Source: an uncultured Siphonobacter sp. (lineage in GTDB: Bacteria > Bacteroidota > Bacteroidia > Cytophagales > Spirosomataceae). From it: a stretch of DNA of 64,000 nt. The position numbers and the translations under genes are program-made. Under the pieces are notes generated by a model. The model saw only the letters and a list, made by a program, of their open reading frames with translations. It made no database searches and had not been told where the DNA came from. Positions 17,570 through 26,884 of this stretch are shown one piece after another. The DNA is taken from contig CAJYHS010000048.1 in assembly GCA_913774715.1 (NCBI GenBank), positions 25,480-89,479 of the forward strand, in the 5' to 3' direction. Positions within the stretch are counted from its first letter, which is position 1. Each line of letters opens with the position of its first letter.

Positions 17570-17601
17570 AAAGCACTTCGGGGTTTTCCTCGAAGTGCTT
17601 T
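17570..17601 (-). terminator. Terminator of the subtilase gene
   Basis: AAAGCACTTCG (17570-17580) pairs with CGAAGTGCTTT (17591-17601). On the minus strand it is followed by TTTTTTG. Confidence 0.8.
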
Positions 17602-17622
17602 GAAGTAAGAAGTATTTGGTTA

Positions 17623-19308
17623 TTACCATTTCATCCAGCGAGCCGTATAATTCTCGGCATCTCTGGAAAACCGTAACAGGTATAAGCCAGAAGGAACGGG
17701 TAAGGAACCAATGGCTAACTCAGACCGACGACCCGACGCTTGTCCTTCCCAGAAAATCCGGCCGGCAGAATCCAGCAGAGTAACCGCGTAGGTATTATTC
17801 TGATCATTGAAAGGTAACTCTACTACCGGGTTCTTGGAACCCGTACTTGGGTTAGGAATAATCCGAACGCCCGGTCCCTTGCGATAGGCCTGAACGGCTT
17901 GTGCCGCTTTCAGGTAGTTGGGAACGCCGAACCCAAGGAAGCTGTCGGGGTTATCATTCTGACTGGCCGAACGTTTGAGCATGGTAATAATCTCCATATT
18001 CGTAAGGTAAGGGTAGGCTTGCCAGAAACTAGTAGCCATACCTGCCAGCAGGGGTGAGGCGAAGGAAGTTCCGCTTCCTGAAGCCAGCTGACCGTTCATA
18101 GCATTATTTATAACATTGCCGGCCCCCAGGGCTGATAAGTCAGGTTTAATACGCCCGTCAGAAGTAGGACCAATGGAGCTGAAACTGGCCCGGGCCATGT
18201 GAGCATCTACGGCTCCAACGGCAATAATAGAATCGGCATCAGCTGGAACCGTGATGTAACGCCAGGAGTCACTTCCTTCGTTGCCGGCTGCCACTACCAC
18301 CAGCATACCCGTTTGAGCGGCCCATTTCGCAGCTCGTGAGGATAAAGCTTTTTTACCATTCAAGTCCTGGTAGGTATAATTCGTCGCGGCATTATCAAAG
18401 GTAGAATAACCCAGAGATGAGTTAATGACATCGACGCCTACGCTATCAGCGTATTCGGCTGCTGCCAGCCAAAAGGCTTCTTCCTGACGCTTTTCGCCGG
18501 AGTTATCTTCCGTATGTAATAATAAGTAAGAGGCTTTGTAAGCGGTTCCGATCAACTGGCCGGGCAGATACGCCGCCATAAGCGAGAGTACATTATTACC
18601 GTGCGTTCCCTGATCGTATACATTAGTATTATTGGCTACAAAATCATAGGTGCCAATGATTCGGTTTTCGTCAAATAGATGCTTAAATGCGGCCTGTGTA
18701 TTTACACTCAGAAAACCATTATCAATTACTGCTACCTGCATACCTTCCCCGTGAAAACCCCGAGCGTGCATAGAGTCTACCCGCATCTGGCCGATTTGGG
18801 TTTGAGAATAGCCGTAATTCAAGGGTTCAGCTTTGGAGGGCATGGGTGGAAGGTCCAGCGGCTTAATTTCACCATAAGCTTTGCTTCCACTTTTGCTGGA
18901 GGAACCTGTAGGTACGGCACTCAAAGGAACGTTTCCATCATTCCCGGCTACAAAATCCAGGGTTTTGATATCGTCGAGTTGTTGGGGAGTACATTCTGCT
19001 AAGACACCATTTGCCCAGCGGGTTTTGTACCAGATTTTAGCTCCTTTTTCGCGAATGGCCTGAATGTAAGCAGGGTTCGGGGGGAGGTCCTGTTGAGAAA
19101 TAACAAGGTTCTGTTTGAAGCGTCGCTCGATGGAACGCTTGGATAAAAACTCCTGTGGACGATTGACGTCATAAGGTGAATTGCTTTTATCCTTGAAAAG
19201 AATAAGGTATTTAGCTGTGGTCTGGGCCTCAGTGGAAAAACAGGCACCCACCAGTAGGGTAACCGCGGTGAACGCAACCCGGGACCAACGAAAACTATTC
19301 TTTACCAT
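17623..19308 (-). CDS. Subtilisin-like S8 peptidase with type IX secretion sorting domain
   Basis: 561 residues from the ATG at 19306-19308 (MVKNSFRWSRVAFTAVTLLVGACFS). A prodomain-like region precedes the catalytic triad: Asp in MQVAVIDNGF, His in DQGTHGNNVLSLMAAY, and Ser in GSGTSFASPLLAGMA. The last ~80 residues (VRIIPNPSTGSKNPV to the final ARWMKW) are a type A T9SS sorting domain, so the enzyme is probably exported to the surface or outside. The start overlaps the stop of the upstream lipoprotein gene by 14 bp, which suggests co-expression. Confidence 0.9.
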   Translation of the reverse strand: MVKNSFRWSRVAFTAVTLLVGACFSTEAQTTAKYLILFKDKSNSPYDVNRPQEFLSKRSIERRFKQNLVISQQDLPPNPAYIQAIREKGAKIWYKTRWANGVLAECTPQQLDDIKTLDFVAGNDGNVPLSAVPTGSSSKSGSKAYGEIKPLDLPPMPSKAEPLNYGYSQTQIGQMRVDSMHARGFHGEGMQVAVIDNGFLSVNTQAAFKHLFDENRIIGTYDFVANNTNVYDQGTHGNNVLSLMAAYLPGQLIGTAYKASYLLLHTEDNSGEKRQEEAFWLAAAEYADSVGVDVINSSLGYSTFDNAATNYTYQDLNGKKALSSRAAKWAAQTGMLVVVAAGNEGSDSWRYITVPADADSIIAVGAVDAHMARASFSSIGPTSDGRIKPDLSALGAGNVINNAMNGQLASGSGTSFASPLLAGMATSFWQAYPYLTNMEIITMLKRSASQNDNPDSFLGFGVPNYLKAAQAVQAYRKGPGVRIIPNPSTGSKNPVVELPFNDQNNTYAVTLLDSAGRIFWEGQASGRRSELAIGSLPVPSGLYLLRFSRDAENYTARWMKW

Positions 19309-19978
19309 AACTTGAAATTTGCTGAATGAAGCGTGTACCAAACTCAATTTTCTTTTGACCAAAGCAGTTTGCACTTTGGCAGTAATAAAGCTCCGTTTGT
19401 TCCCGACGGATTAAGCCAATTCCTTTCGCATAGGTTTCCTGACGATTCAGGAAATCAATTTCGGTAGATTTTGACTCCTGCAAAACGGTAACAGTCTCGG
19501 GAAAATTGTTGGTTCCCACCGTCAGTGCCTCATTGATTTTTGCAACCCGGTATTCCTTTGCATCCCGACCGTTTAACTGATTTCCATTCCACCGCTGATC
19601 GAGGTACGTTGGAAAAGCCAGTTTCACGTAAGCAATGTTATTTTCAGTACGAATGGCCTTATCCAGCGTTCGCCGGGCCGTCCAGACGGAATCCATAGTC
19701 CAGGCTTGTGCTTCGGTATTTCGCCGGAATCGTTCAATACGAAAAGCGGTTTGACCGTCCAGTGCCGGGAATGAATCGGCTACAACTTCCTTGATTTGAT
19801 ATCGGCTAACGGCAGAATCCTGAGCAATGGCATATTGGGTCGCTGTAACGTCATAGACAATAAAAGCTCCTTTCTCAAGGGGAAAATATTCATACCCGGC
19901 CGATTGGGGATCATTTCTGGACGGATTACAGGCCCATAGAGCCAGTCCAACAAGAGCAAAGACAAATAACTTTTTCAT
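19295..19978 (-). CDS. Lipoprotein of unknown function
   Basis: 227 residues from the ATG at 19976-19978, chosen because it begins a lipoprotein signal (MKKLFVFALVGLALWACNPS, with the acylated Cys in ALWAC). The mature part is mostly beta-strand (YEYFPLEKGAFIVYDVTATQYA, TMDSVWTARRTLDKAIRTE, YAKGIGLIRREQTELYYC). This resembles periplasmic proteins with a repeated beta sheet that are common in Bacteroidota and usually lack a named family. It overlaps the downstream subtilase, possibly serving as a partner or inhibitor (a guess). Confidence 0.7.
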   Translation of the reverse strand: MKKLFVFALVGLALWACNPSRNDPQSAGYEYFPLEKGAFIVYDVTATQYAIAQDSAVSRYQIKEVVADSFPALDGQTAFRIERFRRNTEAQAWTMDSVWTARRTLDKAIRTENNIAYVKLAFPTYLDQRWNGNQLNGRDAKEYRVAKINEALTVGTNNFPETVTVLQESKSTEIDFLNRQETYAKGIGLIRREQTELYYCQSANCFGQKKIEFGTRFIQQISSYGKE

Positions 19979-20068
19979 ACCAAAGCAGAAGGTAGTGGCT
20001 GACAGGCCAAAGGCCCGTCGGTACTCGGATGATGGGTTAGATATAAGGATTGGACGTAACGTTAAAAA

Positions 20069-20110
20069 GTTTGAAAGAAGCAGAAGCTCTACCTCTTTCA
20101 AACTTTTCAT
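20069..20110. repeat. TCAAAC-type inverted repeat
   Basis: A perfect 14-bp pair, AAAAGTTTGAAAGA and TCTTTCAAACTTTT (about 20065-20108), with a 15-nt loop. It lies between guaA and the lipoprotein gene on the minus strand. It may end the guaA transcript, but it also belongs to a repeat vocabulary seen at 21738-21812 and 60108-60222. Confidence 0.6.
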
Positions 20111-20166
20111 GACTAAATATAGGAGAATGATTTCGATAAACGATTACCGCTTGGTAACGAATCAAA

Positions 20167-21699
20167 TTATTCCCATTCGATCGTTGCGGGTGGTTTCGAC
20201 GAAATATCGTAAACGACGCGATTGACCCCTTTTACACGATTAATAATATCATTGGAAACTTCCGCCAGGAATTCATAGGGAAGGTGTACCCAGTCAGCGG
20301 TCATGCCGTCTACGGATGCTACGGCCCGAAGAGCCACTACGCGTTCATAGGTACGCTCATCGCCCATTACGCCGACGGATTGAACGGGAAGAAGGATAGC
20401 TCCCGCCTGCCAAACCTGGTCGTACAAGCCTTTTTCTTTCAGTTTATTAATGAAAATGGCGTCTACTTCCTGCGTAATGGTCACTTTTTCCTCAGTAATG
20501 TCACCCAGAATCCGGATGGCTAACCCAGGACCGGGGAAGGGGTGACGACCCAGGATATTTTGAGTAATGCCTAACTCGCGACCCACGCGACGTACTTCAT
20601 CCTTAAATAAGGTACGCAGGGGTTCCACGATTTGTAGTTTCATGAAGTCTGGCAGACCACCCACGTTATGGTGAGACTTGATCGTTGCCGAAGGTCCTTT
20701 CACCGAAACGGATTCAATAACGTCGGGATAAATGGTTCCCTGACCTAACCAGCTTACGTCTGTGAGCAGGTGAGCTTCCTGATCGAATACTTCGATGAAC
20801 GTACGACCAATGGCTTTACGTTTTGCTTCGGGATCAGATAAGCCTTCCAGGGCTTTATAGAATTGGTCTTTCGCCTGTACGCCTTTGATGTTCAAGCCCA
20901 TGTCTTCGTAGGAATGAAGAACCTGCTCGAATTCGTCTTTACGAAGAAGACCGTTATCTACGAAAATACAGTACAGGTTAGGTCCGATGGCCCGGTGTAC
21001 CAGCATGGCTGCTACCGTAGAATCCACACCACCCGATAAAGCCATTACTACTTTATCGTTACCTAATTTTTCTTTGAGTTGAGCTACCGCTTCTTCTACG
21101 AAGTTAGCGGGAGTCCATTCCTGCTTGCAGCCACAAATCTCGACGAGGAAGTTTTTGAGAACTTCTTTACCTTCCAGCGAATGCGTGACTTCGGGGTGGA
21201 ACTGGATACCATATGTTTCTTCCCCTTCAATTTTGAAGGCAGCTACGCGAACGGATTCCGTAGAACCGATGATTTTAAAATGATCAGGAATGCTGACAAT
21301 CGTATCTCCATGAGACATCCAAACCTGAGATTCAGGCGTCAGGTTTTGCAGCAAAATCGAGCGATTCTGATCGTCCGAATGCAGCATGGCCCGGCCGTAT
21401 TCACGGATTTTGGAAGGAGCTACTTCTCCGCCCGAGCTCTGAGCCAGTAACTGAGCTCCGTAACAAACACCTAATAAAGGTAATTGTCCACGGAATTGCA
21501 TCAGATCCGGTTTAGGAGAATCTTCATCCCGAACCGAGCAGGGGCTACCCGACAGAATGACACCTTTTACCGTTGAATCCAGCTCAGGGAAATGATTATA
21601 CGGATGGATTTCGCAGTACACGTTGAGTTCGCGAACGCGACGGGCGATCAGCTGCGTATATTGCGAACCAAAATCAAGGATGAGAATTTTTTCAGTCAT
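20167..21699 (-). CDS. guaA: GMP synthase (glutamine-hydrolysing)
   Basis: A 510-residue enzyme that aminates XMP to GMP. The N-terminal class I glutaminase has the catalytic Cys in [13 protein letters not shown] and the His-x-Glu in FHPEVTHS. The ATP pyrophosphatase domain starts with [16 protein letters not shown], and the C-terminal dimerisation domain ends in the family's PPATIEWE. Length and order are normal. Flanking repeats upstream (21738-21812) may affect its mRNA. Confidence 0.96.
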   Translation of the reverse strand: MTEKILILDFGSQYTQLIARRVRELNVYCEIHPYNHFPELDSTVKGVILSGSPCSVRDEDSPKPDLMQFRGQLPLLGVCYGAQLLAQSSGGEVAPSKIREYGRAMLHSDDQNRSILLQNLTPESQVWMSHGDTIVSIPDHFKIIGSTESVRVAAFKIEGEETYGIQFHPEVTHSLEGKEVLKNFLVEICGCKQEWTPANFVEEAVAQLKEKLGNDKVVMALSGGVDSTVAAMLVHRAIGPNLYCIFVDNGLLRKDEFEQVLHSYEDMGLNIKGVQAKDQFYKALEGLSDPEAKRKAIGRTFIEVFDQEAHLLTDVSWLGQGTIYPDVIESVSVKGPSATIKSHHNVGGLPDFMKLQIVEPLRTLFKDEVRRVGRELGITQNILGRHPFPGPGLAIRILGDITEEKVTITQEVDAIFINKLKEKGLYDQVWQAGAILLPVQSVGVMGDERTYERVVALRAVASVDGMTADWVHLPYEFLAEVSNDIINRVKGVNRVVYDISSKPPATIEWE

Positions 21700-21737
21700 G
21701 TGAGTACCGACAATTGGTCAGTAAGTAATCTGGATAA

Positions 21738-21812
21738 AAAAAGTTTCAAGTTTGAAAGGTTAGATGTGGTTAGAAGCTGACATAAAATCAAACTTTAAAC
21801 GTTTCTAACGTA
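21738..21812. repeat. TCAAAC-type imperfect inverted repeat upstream of guaA
   Basis: Contains AAGTTTCAAGTTTGAAAGGTT on the left and ATCAAACTTTAAACGTTTC then ATCAAAC on the right. It is the same vocabulary as 20065-20108 and 60108-60222. It lies between guaA and the namZ-like gene (both minus strand). Confidence 0.5.
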
Positions 21813-21821
21813 ATCAAACAT

Positions 21822-23003
21822 TTATAAAGGGTAGAGTAAGTACTTCTTCCGCAAGGCTTTGTAATGATTTAAAGCCGGTTCCCAACTTTTTCGGATCTGA
21901 GCTTCCGTTTTTCCTTCCTGCATCTGTTTTCGAAGCTGATCTGATCCGGCCAGCTGATCAAAAGCTTTCGTACGATTGATGAATTTACTTTTATCGGGAG
22001 CTTTCGAATAAAAATCCAGGAGATATTTCAGGGTAAAGCCTTCTTTATGGGCATCTACTTTACGTAAATCAAGACCGTAGCAAAGCTGACCTTCATGGGG
22101 AGGATTCATGGCTCCAGGTTTATCGACGGGCGTAAATTGATACTTGCCAAAGGAAGGAGACGTTCCGCCAATAACCTGAAACTGCGTATCCGTTCCACGT
22201 CCCACGCTGATTTCTGTACCTTCGAACAAACAAATGGAAGGATATAATAGAATGCTTTGCTGGTTAGGCAAATTCGGCGAGGGTGGAATGGGCAAGGTGT
22301 AAGGCGTTTGGTGCGTATAGTTCAGGCATGAAACCGTCAAGAGCGAACACTTAACGCCATTCTTCAGCCAGCCTTCTTCATTAATCATATGGGCGAGTTC
22401 GGCAACCGTACATCCGTGTACAACTGGAACGGGATTTAAACCGACAAAGGATGCAAATTTTCGATCGAGTACTGGGCCATCTACTACATGTCCAGTCGGG
22501 TTAGGTCGATCCAGAATTAATACTGTTTTGCCTTGTTCAGCGGCCGCTTCCATGATGTAATGCATGGTTGAGGTATAGGTATAAAAACGAGCACCTACGT
22601 CCTGAATATCAAACAGTAAAATGTCTAAATCCTTAACCTGCTCAGCGGATGGTTTATGATTGGCCCCATAGAGTGAAACCACAGGAATGCCGGTTTTGGC
22701 ATCTACCGAGCTGGAGACTTTCTCGCCCGCGTCGGCTTTTCCACGAAACCCGTGTTCAGGACCAAAAATCGTTTTGATCTTGATGCCTAAGGCCAACAAA
22801 GAATCCGCCAAATGCGTTTGATTAGGAAACGTAGACGTATGGTTAACAACCAGCCCAATGTTTTTTCCCTGAAGCAGGGGTAGGTATTCGGCGGTACGCT
22901 CAATACCGAGCGTAGGCCTGGAGGAATGTTGTGCCTGGGATTGCACAACCATGGTAAAGAGCGAAAAAACAGCCAGCAGGCAGGATATGCGAAGCGAAAC
23001 CAT
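21822..23003 (-). CDS. DUF1343/NamZ-type exo-beta-N-acetylmuramidase
   Basis: 393 residues from the ATG at 23001-23003 (an upstream TTG is less likely), with a signal peptide MVSLRISCLLAVFSLFTMVVQSQAQ. The family segments are GKNIGLVVNHTSTFPNQTHLADSL, FGPEHGFRGKADAGEKV, LLFDIQDVGARFYTYTSTMHYIMEAA and LDRPNPTGHVVDGP. NamZ of Bacillus and Tannerella removes MurNAc from the non-reducing end of peptidoglycan fragments. This protein therefore probably acts in periplasmic wall recycling, together with the NagZ-type fusion at 61069. Confidence 0.85.
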   Translation of the reverse strand: MVSLRISCLLAVFSLFTMVVQSQAQHSSRPTLGIERTAEYLPLLQGKNIGLVVNHTSTFPNQTHLADSLLALGIKIKTIFGPEHGFRGKADAGEKVSSSVDAKTGIPVVSLYGANHKPSAEQVKDLDILLFDIQDVGARFYTYTSTMHYIMEAAAEQGKTVLILDRPNPTGHVVDGPVLDRKFASFVGLNPVPVVHGCTVAELAHMINEEGWLKNGVKCSLLTVSCLNYTHQTPYTLPIPPSPNLPNQQSILLYPSICLFEGTEISVGRGTDTQFQVIGGTSPSFGKYQFTPVDKPGAMNPPHEGQLCYGLDLRKVDAHKEGFTLKYLLDFYSKAPDKSKFINRTKAFDQLAGSDQLRKQMQEGKTEAQIRKSWEPALNHYKALRKKYLLYPL

Positions 23004-23044
23004 GTGCAAATTTCGGGTGAAAGAACCGAAAAACCAACGCTAAA

Positions 23045-23074
23045 TTTGTAAAAGCATCGAAACTGCTACTTTTG
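23045..23074 (+). promoter_or_regulatory. Bacteroidota-type promoter upstream of the ABC permease
   Basis: TTTG (23045-23048), 18 bp, TACTTTTG (23067-23074). Both boxes match the consensus exactly. The leader would be about 160 nt and include a copy of the AACTGAAAAC repeat family. Confidence 0.6.
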
Positions 23075-23136
23075 CAGATTCAGTATATACTAAAAAATAG
23101 GATCAGGTAAGCGTTTTCAAGTGCCAGCTTTATCGT

Positions 23137-23236
23137 TTGCAGTTATCAGTTACAGTAAAATTACTTCATTGAATACAGGAAATGGACACTAGCAGACAGC
23201 AAGCGGAAAACGAACAACTGACACCTGAAAACTAAA
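23137..23236. repeat. AACTGAAAAC-type repeat, copy 1
   Basis: Left arm CAGTTATCAGTTACAGTAA (about 23138-23160) and right arm CAACTGACACCTGAAAACTA (about 23215-23235), in opposite orientation. It fills the leader of the ABC permease gene. Confidence 0.5.
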
Positions 23237-23242
23237 TTACCC

Positions 23243-24469
23243 TTGAACTTTCCCCGTTTTATCGCCGCCCGCTTACGTCGCCGCACGGAACAGCGTCTAT
23301 TCTCTTCGACGGTTACCCGCATCGGAATTGCCAGCATCGCGATTGGCTTGGCGGTTATGATTCTGGCTTTTGCGGTCCTGCTTGGTTTTAAAGGAACCAT
23401 TCAGGAGAAATTATTCAGTCTGTCGGCTCACCTGAAAGTGACCCGTTATACTCTGAATCAATCGTATGAAGAAACGGCCTTACCACGACATTCAAAGCTA
23501 AGCGAAAGTTATAAAACCTTACCTCTGGTACGCCACTTGCAGATGGTGGCTCATAAAGCCGGAATACTTAAAACACCAGAAAACTTACAGGGCGTTCTAT
23601 TTAAAGGCGTAGGGAGCGACTTTGACTGGGAGGTTTTCCGGCAAAATCTGGTCGACGGTAAGCTTCCTGACTTTAAGAGTGATACTTCTGATTCCAAGGA
23701 GGTTATCATTAGCCGGAACATTGCTAATCAGTTGCAGTTAAAAACGGGCGATGGGGTCGTGATTTATTTCATTCAGAATCCACCACGACCTCGGAAACTG
23801 AAAGTGACGGGTATTTACGAAACGGGTCTGGAAGAATTAGATAAGCAACTGATTCTGGGTGATGTGAGGTTAGTTCAGAAACTCAATGGATGGGGGCCGG
23901 ATACCGTGGGAGGGTATGAAATCTTTGTGAAAGATTTTAATCGAATTAAGGAAGCTGAAGCTCAGATAGTTAAGGTGTTAGAGCCGGAGCAGGACCTACG
24001 CACAGTAATAGATGAGTATTTACCTTTATTTGATTGGCTTAGTTTGCTGGATCGTAATCTGACGGTGTTCCTGACATTGATTCTGTTTGTGGCCAGCTTT
24101 AATATGGTTTCGGTACTGCTCGTATTAATCATGGAACGGATCCCGATGATTGGCTTATTGAAGGCCTTAGGTAGCCCTAACTGGCAAATCCGGAAGATAT
24201 TCCTGTGGCAGGGTATTTCCATGATTATAAAGGGATTATTAATAGGTAACGTGATAGGTATAGGCTTATGTTTAATACAACAAAAGTATCGTCTATTTCC
24301 ACTCGATCCCGAGAACTATTACATGAGTTATGTCCCCATTGAAATCAACTGGCCTATCGTTTTGGGTCTGAATATTACTATCCTTTTACTAGTAACTTTA
24401 GTACTCATCTTACCTACATTTATTATCGCCAGAATGAAGCCGGTAAAAGCAATTCGCTTTTCTAAATAA
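23243..24469 (+). CDS. FtsX/LolC-type ABC transporter permease
   Basis: A 408-residue protein starting at TTG (23243). The opening MNFPRFIAARLRRRTEQRLFSS matches the conserved start of this family in Bacteroidota, so the TTG is credible. There is one membrane helix near residues 28-50 (IGIASIAIGLAVMILAFAVLL), a periplasmic MacB-like domain (about 60-265), then three C-terminal helices with the FtsX signature (LVLIMERIPMIGLLKALGSPNWQIRKIFLWQG). It probably moves lipoproteins or acts on the envelope with an ATPase encoded elsewhere; none is adjacent. Confidence 0.88.
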   Translation: MNFPRFIAARLRRRTEQRLFSSTVTRIGIASIAIGLAVMILAFAVLLGFKGTIQEKLFSLSAHLKVTRYTLNQSYEETALPRHSKLSESYKTLPLVRHLQMVAHKAGILKTPENLQGVLFKGVGSDFDWEVFRQNLVDGKLPDFKSDTSDSKEVIISRNIANQLQLKTGDGVVIYFIQNPPRPRKLKVTGIYETGLEELDKQLILGDVRLVQKLNGWGPDTVGGYEIFVKDFNRIKEAEAQIVKVLEPEQDLRTVIDEYLPLFDWLSLLDRNLTVFLTLILFVASFNMVSVLLVLIMERIPMIGLLKALGSPNWQIRKIFLWQGISMIIKGLLIGNVIGIGLCLIQQKYRLFPLDPENYYMSYVPIEINWPIVLGLNITILLLVTLVLILPTFIIARMKPVKAIRFSK

Positions 24470-24562
24470 AGTCCACAGACAAAAGTTTATGAATTATAGT
24501 ATGAGTTAACATAAATACAAGGTTTTGTTAATTGTAGTCTAGATAATGACATAAATTCAGAT

Positions 24563-24576
24563 TTTCATATATGAAA
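24563..24576. promoter_or_regulatory. Palindromic operator-like site upstream of the DUF5690 gene
   Basis: TTTCATATATGAAA is a perfect 14-bp palindrome 15 bp before a TATTTTTG -7 box (24592-24599). The position would overlap or abut the -33 region, as expected of a repressor site. Confidence 0.4.
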
Positions 24577-24591
24577 TTTAGTCATATGTGT

Positions 24592-24599
24592 TATTTTTG
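24592..24599 (+). promoter_or_regulatory. -7 box of the DUF5690 gene
   Basis: TATTTTTG fits TAnnTTTG. The leader is about 120 nt. Confidence 0.45.
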
Positions 24600-24727
24600 A
24601 AAAGTATGTCCAGCTTTTTAATTCATTATCTAGTCATGATTTATTAAATAAAGTCTTTGTTAACCTAAAACTATAAAGATCATTCCCTGAATTCAGTTTT
24701 AGGACGATGATTTCTGGGACTTGAAGT

Positions 24728-25990
24728 ATGAAATATGAGACGATTTTAAGGACTCGTCAATTTAACAATTCTACCACTTTAACTCTTTGGTTAACCATAG
24801 CTGCATTCGGAACATATTTCTGCATGTTTGCTTTTAGAAAACCATTTACAGCAGCCACATTTAACGGCCTGCAACTTTGGGGCATTGACTATAAAATAGT
24901 ACTGGTTGTTACGCAGATTTTAGGATACGCAGCTGCAAAAGGAACGGGTATTAAATTTATTTCAGAAACTCGTCCTCAGGATAGGTCCAAATATATATTA
25001 CTGGTGATAGGAGTGGCTGAAGCAGCTCTTCTGCTATTTGGTGTTGTTGCCTATCCCTATAACTGGCTCCTTCTCTTTATCAATGGGTTTGCCCTTGGAA
25101 TGGTCTATGGACTCGTCTTCGGATTCCTGGAAGGCCGTCGTATAACCGATATACTAGGAGCCGGACTTTGCCTGAGTTTTATTGTAGCATCAGGTGTAGT
25201 CAAGTCAATTGGTCTTTGGGTGTTAGGATCGGGCGTTGCATCCATGTGGATGCCTGCCACCGTAGGTTTCCTTTTTATACCCCTGCTGGTTCTTTTCGTA
25301 TGGATGTTGCATGTGTCTCCTCCGCCCACGGTGGAAGACGAGCGTGATCGAAAACCCAGATTGCCCATGACTCCTCAGGATCGGCGTTTCTTTTTCCGTT
25401 CTCTGGCTCCTGGCCTTCTCATGCTGATCTTTATCTACGTTCTGATTTCAATGCTACGGGACATCCGGGACAATTTTGCCATTGAAATGTGGCAGGAACT
25501 TGGATCGTTAACCCCCCAGATTCTCACGACAACAGAAAGCTGGATTGGCATAATAGTTACAGTATTGGTAGGCTTGAGTTTTCTGATTAAGAGCAATAAA
25601 GCAGCCTTTGGAATGAATCTTTTCATCATTTCTGCAGGTAGCGTTATTATTCCTACAGCTTCGTGGCTTTTTGAAAGCGGACAGCTTTCCTCAGTGCTTT
25701 GGATGACACTGGTTGGTTTAGGAATATACCTGATTTATGTCCCTTTTAATGGAATTTTATTTGAGCGATTGATTGCTCTTCGAGAAGAAAAAGCCAACGT
25801 TGGATTTTTATTTTATACCGCTGATTTCATTGGTTATATAGGAAGTGTTAGTGTCCTTTTATTTAAAAACTTTGGTCGTTCTGATTGGTCTTGGCTACGG
25901 TTCTATATAGGATTAACCTATTTTATTCCAATTATTTCAATGGCTTTATTGATCACTTCATCGTTTTATTTTTTTCGCAAAATCAATTAA
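24728..25990 (+). CDS. DUF5690 family MFS-like membrane protein
   Basis: A 420-residue protein with about twelve membrane helices. LTLWLTIAAFGTYFCMFAFRKPFTAATF at the N-terminus and AAKGTGIKFISE are typical of DUF5690, which is distantly related to major facilitator transporters. From memory, members in Bacteroidota are often near phosphonate-related genes (TIGR03364 oxidoreductase, phosphonatase-like hydrolase). Here the neighbours are a cupin-type regulator and a PhnZ-like HD protein, which would fit uptake or export of a phosphonate or similar small anion. The substrate is not established. Confidence 0.75.
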   Translation: MKYETILRTRQFNNSTTLTLWLTIAAFGTYFCMFAFRKPFTAATFNGLQLWGIDYKIVLVVTQILGYAAAKGTGIKFISETRPQDRSKYILLVIGVAEAALLLFGVVAYPYNWLLLFINGFALGMVYGLVFGFLEGRRITDILGAGLCLSFIVASGVVKSIGLWVLGSGVASMWMPATVGFLFIPLLVLFVWMLHVSPPPTVEDERDRKPRLPMTPQDRRFFFRSLAPGLLMLIFIYVLISMLRDIRDNFAIEMWQELGSLTPQILTTTESWIGIIVTVLVGLSFLIKSNKAAFGMNLFIISAGSVIIPTASWLFESGQLSSVLWMTLVGLGIYLIYVPFNGILFERLIALREEKANVGFLFYTADFIGYIGSVSVLLFKNFGRSDWSWLRFYIGLTYFIPIISMALLITSSFYFFRKIN

Positions 25991-26043
25991 TCCTTTTTCT
26001 TTTTTTATTAACAATCGCCAATCAATTTATTTAGCTTAAATCT

Positions 26044-26625
26044 ATGAATGAGGACGTCTTAATACAGATTAGTAGTCAGTTAAAAGATAAAAGAAAAAGC
26101 CAGGGAATAACTCTGCAGGAACTAGCTAATAGAGCAGAAGTTAGCAAAGCTTTAATTTCGCAAATTGAAAATAATCGTACGATTCCGTCATTACTCGTAT
26201 TGATTAATCTTATTCGTTCGCTGGGTTTAGATCTTAATATTTTCTTTGATGAGATAGCTAAAAATTCAGCTAATGGACAGCTTGTTATTCGTCGAAAAGA
26301 AGAGTACCAGACCTTTTATAAGGAAGATAGTAATGCTTTCATTTATAAGAGGATATTGACGAAAAGTATCTCTGGATTAACGCTCGATTTAGTACTGCTG
26401 GATGTATTACCTAATGCACAAAGAGAAAGCATGATTACTACAGAAGCGTTTGAATTTAAATACATCATTAAAGGTGAAATTGAATATACGGTAGGAGATG
26501 AAACGCATCTTTTAAAAGAAGGAGATTCCCTATTTTTTGATGGAAGAGTTCCTCATAAGCCAAGAAATACTCAAAATGAACCGGCTCAGATGCTAGTCGT
26601 TCATTTTTTCGCAGAAAAAGCTTAA
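26044..26625 (+). CDS. XRE-cupin transcriptional regulator
   Basis: A 193-residue protein. Residues 8-63 are an XRE helix-turn-helix (LKDKRKSQGITLQELANRAEVSKALISQIENNRTIPSL). Residues about 110-190 form a cupin-2 sensor (FEFKYIIKGEIEYTVGDETHLLKEGDSLFFDGRVPHKPRN). Such regulators sense small metabolites and often control the adjacent transporter or catabolic genes. It starts 53 bp after the DUF5690 gene and probably shares its transcript. The palindrome at 24563 is a candidate binding site. Confidence 0.9.
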   Translation: MNEDVLIQISSQLKDKRKSQGITLQELANRAEVSKALISQIENNRTIPSLLVLINLIRSLGLDLNIFFDEIAKNSANGQLVIRRKEEYQTFYKEDSNAFIYKRILTKSISGLTLDLVLLDVLPNAQRESMITTEAFEFKYIIKGEIEYTVGDETHLLKEGDSLFFDGRVPHKPRNTQNEPAQMLVVHFFAEKA

Positions 26626-26716
26626 TTGATATTTTTTCAAGGTGGAGTACACCGGATATTAAAGGCGTCTATCAATTTGTTCACAACGGCTTAAAACTGA
26701 GGTAATCTTTGGGAGG

Positions 26717-26826
26717 TACTTTTGCTACCGTGATTAAGCTAATTTATCTGACCCGGCTTCTCATTAAATATGGTTAAGTGAATGAAACGATAACAAAAGC
26801 GGCAGAACTTTGTCCTGCCGCTTTTT
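26717..26826 (+). ncRNA. Candidate small RNA or 3' UTR between the XRE-cupin gene and the HD gene
   Basis: A TACTTTTG box (26717-26724) is followed about 80 bp later by a strong terminator: AAAAGCGGCAG (26795-26805) pairs with CTGCCGCTTTTT (26815-26826). The stretch between has no ORF. A short independent transcript is possible. The simpler reading is the 3' UTR of the upstream operon, because no -33 box is evident. Confidence 0.3.
26795..26826 (+). terminator. Terminator after the XRE-cupin gene
   Basis: An 11-bp stem with 9-nt loop, followed by TTTTT. It separates the DUF5690/regulator pair from the HD gene. Confidence 0.8.
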
Positions 26827-26884
26827 ATGTTTTCTGAAGTCGGAATGTGTTCAATAACAGGCGTTTATTTAATTACTTCCACTG

